The position numbers and the translations under genes are program-made. Shown piece by piece: positions 11,378 to 18,879 of a stretch of DNA of 64,000 nt. Source of the DNA: Cellulomonas sp. KRMCY2 (lineage in GTDB: Bacteria > Actinomycetota > Actinomycetes > Actinomycetales > Cellulomonadaceae); the NCBI RefSeq assembly GCF_000526515.1, contig NZ_JAGF01000001.1, positions 1,302,001-1,366,000 of the forward strand, in the 5' to 3' direction. The notes beneath the pieces are model-generated. The model worked only from the letters and a program-made list of their open reading frames with translations. It was not told the DNA's origin and did not search any database. Numbering within the stretch: position 1 is the stretch's first letter; the number at the start of each line of letters is the position of its first letter.

Positions 11378-11824
11378 ATGATGGAGGACCCGGAGGTCAT
11401 GCGAGCCCCGCGCCGTGAGTGGGCGGTGAGCTTCGGCGTCCTGGGCGTCTTCGCGGGCTGCATCGTGACGGCCACGGTGTTCACGGCGCTGATCTTTCTG
11501 GCGCTGCTCACCGCACCGGCCGAGGAGCTGACCGCGGCGGGCATCGAGAGCTCACCCGGTCGGCTCGCGCTGCTCGTCGGCGGCTTCGCCGCGCTCGCGA
11601 TCCTGGTGGTCGGCCCGTCGGTCGCCTTCGGCGTCGGTTGGCTGCTCCGCTCGGTCCGGAACCAGTCCCTGCACGTCCTGGCGTTCGCACTGGCCGGTGC
11701 CGTCGTCGGTGGGCTGGTCGGCTACTGGGGTGGCGGACCGGTGATGGCGAACGTCCTGGCCGCCATGCTCGGCGCGTCGGCCGGCGTCGGCCGCCTTGCA
11801 CTCTCCCCGTTCGCCCGGGTCTGA
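11378..11824 (+). CDS. Small membrane protein, family not recognised
   Basis: 148 residues from ATG 11378 (MMEDPEVMRAPRREW). Hydrophobic segments at about residues 15-42, 58-85, 92-113 and a weaker one at 118-138 suggest four transmembrane helices; the GAVVGGLVGYWGGG segment is Gly-rich. No motif identifies a family. A short GGGGTGACCGGC direct repeat lies just upstream (11319-11360). Convergent with the sugar operon across a 337-base gap. Confidence 0.65.
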   Translation: MMEDPEVMRAPRREWAVSFGVLGVFAGCIVTATVFTALIFLALLTAPAEELTAAGIESSPGRLALLVGGFAALAILVVGPSVAFGVGWLLRSVRNQSLHVLAFALAGAVVGGLVGYWGGGPVMANVLAAMLGASAGVGRLALSPFARV

Positions 11825-11900
11825 GGACACCAGCGATCCGGGCGCGGGGTCCGGCACGTCACGTGCGGCGGGCTGGGCGCCAGGTGCGTCGGGCAGGGGA

Positions 11901-11967
11901 CAGCCCGTGGGCTACCGGTCGGACGACCGGCGCGCCGTGCTGGACGATGCACGGCTCCCACGGGCTG
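11901..11967. other. Nested inverted repeats in the convergent gap 11825-12161
   Basis: Outer 11-bp perfect arms CAGCCCGTGGG (11901-11911) and CCCACGGGCTG (11957-11967) enclose two further hairpins: CCGGTC/GACCGG (11915-11920, 11925-11930) and CCGTGC/GCACGG (11935-11940, 11949-11954). Folded as RNA this makes a three-way junction. It lies between two convergent genes, so a two-way terminator is the simplest reading. The rest of the gap shows no gene apart from a doubtful 12-codon ORF at 12040-12078 on the minus strand. Confidence 0.5.
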
Positions 11968-12161
11968 CGGTGACTGCCGGGGTCTCGCTGCCGCCACGCG
12001 GCTCGGGACCGGAACAATCCGTCCGATGCACTCGGGCGACTAGCTGGCAGTCACCTCACGCGTCCTGGAAGACATCATCTTCTTGGCCACCTCCTTTCCC
12101 GTGTCCGAAGAAAGTACGTCCGCGGCGGCGTCCTGCCAAGGGGTTTTCGTCACCTGTTCGG

Positions 12162-13163
12162 TCAGCCCTTGACGGCGCCGCCGAGGCCCGCGCCCCGCAG
12201 GAACGTGCGCTGGAAGACCAGGAAGATCACGATCGGGATGATCGTCGAGATCGCCAGCGCAGCCATCAGCACACCCATGTCGGTCGAGCCCTGGAGCGAC
12301 GGCAGCCGGACCGACAGCGGCTGCAGGTCAGGGTTCGGCAGCACGAGCAGCGGCCAGAGGAAGTCCTTCCACGACGCGATCACCGCGAAGACCGAGACCA
12401 CACCGAGGATGGGCTTGCTCATCGGCAGGACGATCGACCAGAAGAGCCGGAAGGGCCCGGCGCCGTCGACCCGGGCCGCCTCGAAGACCTCGCGCGGCAG
12501 CGAGTCGAAGAACCGCTGGACCAGCACGACGTTGAACGCGCTCGCGCCGGCGGGCAGCCACACCGCCCAGAAGGTGTTGAGCAGCGAGGAGCCGACGGGC
12601 GGGTCGAGGATCGTCAGGTAGAGCGGCACGAGGAGCACGACGGCCGGCACGAAGAGCGTGGCGAGCACCGCCCACTGGAGTCCCCTGGCGTAGCGGGGGC
12701 GCAGCACGGACAGCACGTACCCGCCGGTGGTCGCCACGACGATCTGGCTCACCCACGCACCGGCCGCCACGACCACCGTGTTGAGGAAGTAGTGGCTGAC
12801 CCGGACGTCGTTCCAGGCCTCGCCGAGGTTCTCCCAGGCGACGCCGTGCGGGAAGACCGCCAGCGGCGTGCGCAGGATGTCCTGGGTGGGGGTGATCGCG
12901 AACTTGGCCAGCAGGACGATCGGCCCGATCCCCCAGACGACCAGGAGCACGAGCAGCAGCGCGTGGGCGGTGCTCATGCTGCGGCGCACCAGGGGTCGGC
13001 GCCAGTCGGCCTCGGACATCATGCCGCGCTCGGCGCCGGCCTTCCCGCGACGTCGTCCCGCCCGGGTCGGCGCCTCGGACCCCGGGGTGGCCCGCGTGGC
13101 CGCTGCTCCGGGCGACGGGACGGCAGACCGCTGCCGGGCCGAGGTGGGGGTCGTCGTCGTCAC
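12162..13163 (-). CDS. Sugar ABC transporter permease, MalG/CUT1 type
   Basis: 333 residues. A basic N-terminal tail of about 60 residues, then six hydrophobic segments and the EAA loop EVFEAARVDGAGPFRLFWSIVLPMSKP, which contacts the ATPase. The C-terminus ends FLRGAGLGGAVKG, as in many CUT1 permeases. GTG 13163 overlaps the malF-like stop (GTGA) and is preceded by TGGAGC; readings that continue further upstream lie in the wrong frame of the neighbour. No ATPase gene is in the operon, so a shared MsiK-type ATPase is likely (family knowledge). Confidence 0.88.
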   Translation of the reverse strand: MTTTTPTSARQRSAVPSPGAAATRATPGSEAPTRAGRRRGKAGAERGMMSEADWRRPLVRRSMSTAHALLLVLLVVWGIGPIVLLAKFAITPTQDILRTPLAVFPHGVAWENLGEAWNDVRVSHYFLNTVVVAAGAWVSQIVVATTGGYVLSVLRPRYARGLQWAVLATLFVPAVVLLVPLYLTILDPPVGSSLLNTFWAVWLPAGASAFNVVLVQRFFDSLPREVFEAARVDGAGPFRLFWSIVLPMSKPILGVVSVFAVIASWKDFLWPLLVLPNPDLQPLSVRLPSLQGSTDMGVLMAALAISTIIPIVIFLVFQRTFLRGAGLGGAVKG

Positions 13164-14107
13164 GTCGTGCTCCAGCTGCGGGTGAGGCGGAAGTAGAGCA
13201 GGGACATCCCGGCCAGGAAGGCCGCGAGCAGCAGGCTCAGTGCGGTGGCCTGCCCGTAGTCGCTGCCGAGGCTCTGCCCGAAGGCGTACCGGTAGATCAG
13301 CAGCAGGATCGTCAGGGTGGCGTTCGCCGGTCCGCCGCTGGTGAACAGGTACGGCTCGAGGAACACCTGCGCGGTCCCGATGATCTGCAGGATGAAGGTG
13401 ATGAGCAGGACGCCGCGCAGCTGCGGCAGCGTCACGTGCCAGATCTTGCGCCAGATGGACGCGCCGTCGACCTCCGCGGCGTCGTACAGCTCGGCCGGCA
13501 CGCTGGTCAGCGCTGCGAGGTAGATGATCACCGTGCCGCCGGCCGCCGCCCAGGTGGCCTGCAGGACGAGGGACGGCATCGCCCAGGTCTGGTCCTGCAG
13601 CCACGGGAAGGGTCCGAGGCCGACCCAGCCCAGGATGCTGTTGAAGACGCCCTCGGGTCGCGGGTCGTAGAAGAACTTCCACAGCAGCACCGCGACGACC
13701 GGCGGGACGACGACGGGCAGGTAGGCCAGGGCGGAGAACAGGCCCTTCAGTCGCCGGACGTCGCTCATCAGCACGGCGGCCAGGAGCGGCAGCGGGTAGC
13801 CGAAGATCAGCGCGAGGAGCGCGAACCATGCGGTGTTGCGGATCGCCTGGGGCAGCAGGGGATCGGCGAAGACCGCCCGGAAGTTGTCCAGCCCGACCCA
13901 CGACGTGACGATCAGGTTGGTCTCCTGGAAGCTCATCACCACGGCACGGCCGATCGGCAGCCACGAGAACACGCCGAAGACCACGACCAGCGGCAGGGCG
14001 AACAGGAGCGCACTGAGCCCCCCTGAGCGGACCCAGGATGCCGGTGTGCCGCGGCCGGCCGGGCGTCTCGGCCGGTCCAGGGTGGTGACGGTCTCGTCGG
14101 TGATCAT
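13160..14107 (-). CDS. Sugar ABC transporter permease, MalF/CUT1 type
   Basis: 315 residues with six hydrophobic segments, the first at about 30-52 (SALLFALPLVVVFGVFSWLPIG), and the EAA loop ELYDAAEVDGASIWRKIWHVTLPQLRG. ATG 14107 (MITDETVTTLDRP) has AGAGG 8 bases upstream and is preferred to the longer reading from 14173. Works with the 12162 permease and the binding lipoprotein. Third of four genes in the glucosidase-binding protein-permease operon. Confidence 0.9.
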   Translation of the reverse strand: MITDETVTTLDRPRRPAGRGTPASWVRSGGLSALLFALPLVVVFGVFSWLPIGRAVVMSFQETNLIVTSWVGLDNFRAVFADPLLPQAIRNTAWFALLALIFGYPLPLLAAVLMSDVRRLKGLFSALAYLPVVVPPVVAVLLWKFFYDPRPEGVFNSILGWVGLGPFPWLQDQTWAMPSLVLQATWAAAGGTVIIYLAALTSVPAELYDAAEVDGASIWRKIWHVTLPQLRGVLLITFILQIIGTAQVFLEPYLFTSGGPANATLTILLLIYRYAFGQSLGSDYGQATALSLLLAAFLAGMSLLYFRLTRSWSTT

Positions 14108-14228
14108 GCGGGACCTCTCGTCGACGGGTGCGGTGGTCCGGGACTCGAACCAGGGGAGCAGGACCCTGACCACGGGCTGCGGTCAGGTGCCCGGCCGGCG
14201 GGGGTCACCGGCCGGGCACCGCGCAGGC

Positions 14229-15644
14229 TCAGCCCTCGTCGAGCAGAGCCTGGACCTGGGTGTTGCCGGCCGCGAGCAGGGCGTCGATGTCGGCGTTCTG
14301 GTCGGAGAGCACGGCCTGGACCATCAGGTCCAGCGCGCCGTAGGTCTCCTGCGTGGACCGGCTGGGCTCACCCACGACCGGCTGGTCGAACATCACACTC
14401 GTGTAGCCCTCCATCTGGGCGAGCGGGACGTTGACGTAGTCCGCGACCCACTCGAGCGAGAGCTCGTACTGGTCCCGGCTGAAGATCGGCAGCACGGGCG
14501 TGCCGACCGTCTGGTCGTTGTCGAACCGGACCGTCGCGTCGGCCACGGCCTGCTCCTGGTCGAGCAGCTTGCTCAGGTAGAAGAAGTCGATCCACTTGAC
14601 GGCCGCGTCCTTGGTGGCGTCGTCCGCCTTGACGTTGACGGCGGCGAGCGTGCCGCCGACCAGCACGCCCGAGTCGGCGCCGTCGGTCGGGATCGCGGTC
14701 AGGCCGTAGGCGCTCGCCGTGACGCCGTTGGTCTCGACGAGCGAGGTGTAGACGTCGGAGCCGGACGTGTACATGGCGGTCTGGCCACCGGCGAACGCCT
14801 GGTTGATCGTGCTCCAGTCGAGCGTCGTGTCGGCGAGGATCGAGTCGTCCTCCCAGCGCAGGGCCTTGAGGAACTCCAGGGCCTCGCGCGTGCCGTCGTT
14901 GTCCAGGGTCGCGGTGTAGGTGCCGTCGTCGTCGGCCTCCTGGACCCGGCCACCACGCGAGTAGGTGGCGGCGGTGAGCTGCCAGCCACCGGTGTTGTTG
15001 GCGGCCATGGTCGCGTACCCGGCCTGGCCCGTCGCGTCCTTGATCGTCTTCGCGTATTCGCGAACCTCGTCCCACGTCGTCGGCGGCTTGTCGGGGTCGA
15101 GCCCGGCGGCCGTGAACATGTCGCGGTTGTAGTGCAGGGCCACGCCGTAGATGGACTTGGCGGGGATGGCGTAGACCTTGCCGTCCTCGCCCATGCCGGC
15201 GTCCAGCAGGCTCTCGTTGAAGTCGCCCGCGTAGTCGAGGGCCTGGAACTGGGCGTCGATGTCGGCCAGCTGACCGTTCTCGATGAGGGTCTTGGCGTCG
15301 GTCAGGGGGATCTCGTAGACGTCCGGCAGGGTGCCGCCGGCGAGCTGGGCCGCGAACGTCGTCGCGCGCCACTCGTACTCCTGCGGCTCCACGGTGATGT
15401 TCGGGTAGAGCTCCTCGAACTGGGCGACGCGCTCGTCGAAGGCGTCGAAGGCCTCCTGCTCCGAGCCGGGGATGAGGCTGACCACGCTCAGCGTGATCTG
15501 CTCGGCCTCCTGCTGCGCGGCGTCGTCGGTGCCAGGATCCGCCCCGGCACCGCCGTCGTCGGGCGTCTGGCTGCAGGCGGCGAGCAGGCCGATCGACAGC
15601 ACGCCGGCGATCGCCAGCGTCGAGGTGATGCGTGTTGACCTCAT
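14229..15644 (-). CDS. Sugar-binding lipoprotein of an ABC transporter
   Basis: 471 residues. Signal peptide with lipobox GLLAAC, lipidated Cys24, then an Asp/Gly/Ala-rich linker and a family 1 extracellular solute-binding fold (FDERVAQFEELYPNITVEPQEY, LPDVYEIPLTDAKTLIENGQLADID, PTTWDEVREYAKTIKD). It should deliver an oligosaccharide to the two permeases downstream. ATG 15644 follows AAGGAG. It sits 41 bases after the GH13 gene, so imported sugar and hydrolysis are linked. The sugar cannot be named from sequence. Confidence 0.92.
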   Translation of the reverse strand: MRSTRITSTLAIAGVLSIGLLAACSQTPDDGGAGADPGTDDAAQQEAEQITLSVVSLIPGSEQEAFDAFDERVAQFEELYPNITVEPQEYEWRATTFAAQLAGGTLPDVYEIPLTDAKTLIENGQLADIDAQFQALDYAGDFNESLLDAGMGEDGKVYAIPAKSIYGVALHYNRDMFTAAGLDPDKPPTTWDEVREYAKTIKDATGQAGYATMAANNTGGWQLTAATYSRGGRVQEADDDGTYTATLDNDGTREALEFLKALRWEDDSILADTTLDWSTINQAFAGGQTAMYTSGSDVYTSLVETNGVTASAYGLTAIPTDGADSGVLVGGTLAAVNVKADDATKDAAVKWIDFFYLSKLLDQEQAVADATVRFDNDQTVGTPVLPIFSRDQYELSLEWVADYVNVPLAQMEGYTSVMFDQPVVGEPSRSTQETYGALDLMVQAVLSDQNADIDALLAAGNTQVQALLDEG

Positions 15645-15685
15645 TGTCACTCCTTCGGGACGGGACGGTGGTGCGGGGTGGTCGG

Positions 15686-17338
15686 TCAGCTGACCAGACG
15701 CAGCCAGGCGGCTGTGTCCGGGGGAAGGAGCCCGTCGGCCAGCGCGTCGCTGACCAGCAGGAGCTCGTCGTGGTCGGGGAGCGGCACGGGCGCCGCGCCG
15801 AGGTTGACGACGCAGGCGACGCCTGCGCCACGCTCGAAGGCGATGACCCCTGGTGCCGCGTCGAGCCAGCGCAGGTCGCCGTCGTGCAGGCCCTGCTCGC
15901 GCCGCCGCACGGCGAGCGCCGCGCGGTAGAGGCTGAGCGTCGACGTCGGGTCCGCGTCCTGCCGCTGCGCGGTGAGACCTGCCCAGTCCGCCGGCTGGGG
16001 AAGCCAGGGCGGGCACGCTGCGCCGTCGGGCGAGAAGCCGAACGGTGGCTGCTCGCCGGACCACGGGAGCGGGACACGGCAGCCGTCACGCCCCGGGTCG
16101 ACCCCGTCGGAGCGGAAGTGCATCGGGTCCTGGATGGCGTCCGACGGGAGGTCCTCGACCTCCGGCAGCCCGAGCTCGTCGCCCTGGTAGATGTAGAGCG
16201 ACCCGGGCAACGCCGCACTGAGCAGGGCGGCGGCCCGCGCGCGACGCCGTCCGGCGACCAGGTCGGTCGGCGTGCCGAAGCGCTTGGTGGCGAAGGCGAA
16301 CCCGCTCTGTGCACGGCCGTACCGGGTGACCGGCCGCGTCACGTCGTGGTTGGAGAGCACCCAGGTGGGCGGCGCACCGACCAGACGGTGGGCGTCGAGC
16401 GTCGTCTCGATCGACTGGCGCAGCTCCTTGGCGTCCCACGGCCGGGCCATGAAGTCGAAGTTGAACGCGGTGTGCATCTCGTCCGGCCGCAGGTACTGCG
16501 CGAACCGGTCCTGGTCCTCGAGCCAGACCTCGCCCACCAGCACACGTGCCGGTTCGTAGGACTCGGCGACGGCTCGCCACGACCGGTAGATGTCGTGCAG
16601 CTCGTCGCGGTCGACGTGCGGGTGCGCGCCCGGCCCGGGCGCCACCGGGACCTCGGGCAGCGCGGGGTCCTTGACCAGGAGCGCGGCGGAGTCGATCCGG
16701 ATGCCGGCGACGCCGCGATCGAACCAGAAGCGCAGGATCGCCTCGTGCTCGGCCCGGACGTCGGGGTGGTTCCAGTTCAGGTCGGGCTGCTGCGGGGTGA
16801 ACAGGTGCAGGTACCACTCACCCGGTTCGCCGTCGGCTCCGGTCGTGCGGGTCCAGGTCGGACCGGCGAAGCTCGACACCCAGCCCGTGGGGATCTGGTC
16901 GCAGCCCGATCCCCTGCCGGGGTGGAACCAGAAGCGCTCCCGCTCGGCGGAGCCCGGCCCGGCCGCGAGGGCCGCCTGGAACCACGGGTGCTGGTCGGAG
17001 ACGTGGTTCGGGACGATGTCGATGATGGTGCGGATGCCCATCGCGAGCGCCTCGCCGACCAGCTGCTCGGCCTCGGCCAGCGCGCCGAACGCCGGGTCGA
17101 TCGTGCGGTAGTCGGCGACGTCGTAGCCGCCGTCGGCCAACGGTGAGCGGTACCACGGTGTGAACCAGAGGGCGTCGACACCCAGGTCGCGCAGGTACGG
17201 CAGCCTCGAGCGGACGCCGGCGAGGTCACCCGTGCCGTCACCGTCGGCGTCGGCGAAGCTGCGCACGTAGACCTGGTAGATCACGGCCTCGCGCCACCAG
17301 GCCGCGTCGCCCTTCGCCGTCGTACCGAGCTGCGCCAC
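15686..17338 (-). CDS. GH13 alpha-glucosidase (oligo-1,6-glucosidase or sucrose/trehalose type)
   Basis: 550 residues, retaining GH13 (beta/alpha)8 enzyme. Seen in order: VYVRSFADADGDGTGDLAGV, calcium-site DIVPNHVSDQHPWF, nucleophile Asp216 in GIRIDSA, acid/base Glu270 in VGEVWLE and Asp332 in LSNHDVT. No signal peptide, so it acts in the cytosol on imported oligosaccharides. First gene of the operon controlled, by position, by the upstream LacI-type regulator. QPDLNWNHPDVR also fits the alpha-glucosidase subfamily; the linkage cut is not certain. Confidence 0.9.
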   Translation of the reverse strand: MAQLGTTAKGDAAWWREAVIYQVYVRSFADADGDGTGDLAGVRSRLPYLRDLGVDALWFTPWYRSPLADGGYDVADYRTIDPAFGALAEAEQLVGEALAMGIRTIIDIVPNHVSDQHPWFQAALAAGPGSAERERFWFHPGRGSGCDQIPTGWVSSFAGPTWTRTTGADGEPGEWYLHLFTPQQPDLNWNHPDVRAEHEAILRFWFDRGVAGIRIDSAALLVKDPALPEVPVAPGPGAHPHVDRDELHDIYRSWRAVAESYEPARVLVGEVWLEDQDRFAQYLRPDEMHTAFNFDFMARPWDAKELRQSIETTLDAHRLVGAPPTWVLSNHDVTRPVTRYGRAQSGFAFATKRFGTPTDLVAGRRRARAAALLSAALPGSLYIYQGDELGLPEVEDLPSDAIQDPMHFRSDGVDPGRDGCRVPLPWSGEQPPFGFSPDGAACPPWLPQPADWAGLTAQRQDADPTSTLSLYRAALAVRRREQGLHDGDLRWLDAAPGVIAFERGAGVACVVNLGAAPVPLPDHDELLLVSDALADGLLPPDTAAWLRLVS

Positions 17339-17480
17339 AGGCCGGTCGCCTCTCGCTCCGTGACAGGGCGGTCAGGCGGGGACCTGGCCGCGGACGACGG
17401 GCCGCCGGTGTTCGCGCGCTCCGTCTCTGACATGGACGCTAAAGGACTCGACAGTATCAACGCAAGAACTGGACAGGACC

Positions 17481-17496
17481 GTCACCGAAACGTGAC
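17481..17496. promoter_or_regulatory. Inverted repeat upstream of the glucosidase operon
   Basis: GTCAC-CGAAAC-GTGAC, about 143 bases upstream of the GH13 start on the minus strand. The centre contains CGAAACG, a half of the common actinobacterial LacI-type operator. It is the best operator candidate in the 17339-17677 gap. A promoter nearby is not clear: TTGCGT with a 17-base gap to TTAGCG on the minus strand is weak. Confidence 0.35.
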
Positions 17497-17562
17497 CTAG
17501 CCCAAGAGACGACCCGCGTGCGGGCACGAGTGCGGAGCCCGCGCGGAGTGCGGTTGCCCACC

Positions 17563-17640
17563 CGAGTGGAGCGTTCGACCCGCGACACGCCGGCGTGTCG
17601 CCTACGGAACGCACCACGCGACAGCGGGAGGCTCCACTCG
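17563..17640 (-). terminator. Nested inverted repeats after the lacI-type gene
   Basis: Outer 10-bp arms CGAGTGGAGC (17563-17572) and GCTCCACTCG (17631-17640) enclose a perfect 20-bp palindrome at 17582-17601 (GCGACACGCC and its complement). Begins 38 bases past the stop of the LacI-type gene, so a terminator is likely. The palindrome with no loop could also be a protein-binding site. Confidence 0.45.
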
Positions 17641-17677
17641 ACAGAGCGGGAGCTCGGGGCGATCGGGGTGATGGCCC

Positions 17678-18685
17678 TCAGGCGGGGGCCGGGCCGGTGG
17701 AACCGCGGACCACGAGCTCCGGTTCGAAGAGCAGCTCGTCGCTGGCGACCGTCGCCCCGTTGATCTGACTGACCAGCAGGTCGATCGCCGCGCGACCCAT
17801 CGGCTCGATCGGCTGTCGGACCGTGGTCAGCGGGGGATCGGTGCAGTTCATCAGCGCCGAGTCGTCGTACCCGATCACCGAGACGTCATCCGGCACGCGC
17901 AGCCCCGCCCTGCGCACGGCGCGGATCGCACCGAGGGCCAGGGGGTCGCTGGCGCAGATGATGCCGGTGACACCGGTGCGCAGCAGCCGGGTCGCTGCCG
18001 CCTGGCCGCTCTCCAGCGAGTAGGCACTGCGGACCACCCGATCGGCGCCCAGCTCGATGCCGAGCCGCGCGGCCATCGCGCGGGCCGCGCCGAGCTTGCG
18101 CTCCGACGGCACGTGGTCCTGCGGGCCGAGGACGAAGCCGATCCGCGAGTGGCCGAGCGAGACGAGGTGACCGAGCGACTGCTCGACCGCGACCTCGTCG
18201 TCGCAGGCCACCCGAGGGAAGGGCAGGTCCTCGATCGACGCGTTGATCAGGACGGCGGGCAGGTGTCGCTCGGTCAGCCGGGCGTAGTGCGCGTGCTCGG
18301 CATCCCGCTGGGCGTAGTTGCCGCCCGCGAAGACGATCCCGGAGACCTGCTGGGCCAGCAGCAGGTCGACGTAGTCGGACTCGGTGATCCCACCGGCAGT
18401 CTGGGTGCACAGCACGGGGGTGAAACCCTGCTGCGCGAGGGCGCCACCGACGACCTCGGCGAAGGCCGGGAAGATCGGGTTCTGCAGCTCGGGCAGCACC
18501 AGACCGACCAGTCGGGCCCGCTCACCGCGCAGCTTGGTCGGGCGCTCGTAGCCGAGCACGTCCAGCGCGGTCAGGACTGACGACCGGGTGGCGTCCGAGA
18601 CGCCGGGCTTGCCGTTCAGGACCCGACTCACGGTCGCCTCGCTCACCCCGACCTTGCGGGCCACCTCAGCAAGACGTCGCGACAT
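17678..18685 (-). CDS. LacI-family transcriptional regulator
   Basis: 335 residues. N-terminal HTH RLAEVARKVGVSEATVSRVLNGKPGVSDATRSSVLTALDVLGY with the hinge helix after it, then a periplasmic-binding-protein-like sugar domain (VGLVLPELQNPIFPAFAEVV, GIVFAGG, IICASDPLALGAIRAVRRAGLRVPDDVSVIGYDD). Likely represses the glucosidase/ABC operon just downstream until its sugar binds. ATG 18685 has no ribosome binding site; a TATGCT box ends only about 7 bases before it, so the mRNA may be leaderless. Two palindromes at the start suggest autorepression. Confidence 0.92.
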   Translation of the reverse strand: MSRRLAEVARKVGVSEATVSRVLNGKPGVSDATRSSVLTALDVLGYERPTKLRGERARLVGLVLPELQNPIFPAFAEVVGGALAQQGFTPVLCTQTAGGITESDYVDLLLAQQVSGIVFAGGNYAQRDAEHAHYARLTERHLPAVLINASIEDLPFPRVACDDEVAVEQSLGHLVSLGHSRIGFVLGPQDHVPSERKLGAARAMAARLGIELGADRVVRSAYSLESGQAAATRLLRTGVTGIICASDPLALGAIRAVRRAGLRVPDDVSVIGYDDSALMNCTDPPLTTVRQPIEPMGRAAIDLLVSQINGATVASDELLFEPELVVRGSTGPAPA

Positions 18686-18722
18686 TGCGCAAGCATATGA
18701 CTGATGCCGCAAGCCGCTTGCG
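18685..18722. promoter_or_regulatory. LacI-type operators at the regulator's own start
   Basis: Two palindromes overlap and precede the ATG of the LacI-type gene: TTGCGCAA (18685-18692) and CGCAAG-CCG-CTTGCG (18708-18722). The half-site CGCAAG is shared, and recurs once at 17461 upstream of the glucosidase operon. Shape and place fit autoregulation by the encoded repressor. Confidence 0.55.
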
Positions 18723-18879
18723 TGATCTGCGTCATCGCGCGGCGGTCTGCCCGCCGATCCGACAGCACATCTCGAGTGCGCCCCCAAGTGCCTCTCGAGT
18801 GCGCGCACCGGGCCACGCCCGTAGGGTCAGACACCGAACCGCCGGAGCCCTCCGCCCGGCGACGGCACGAAGGACACCT

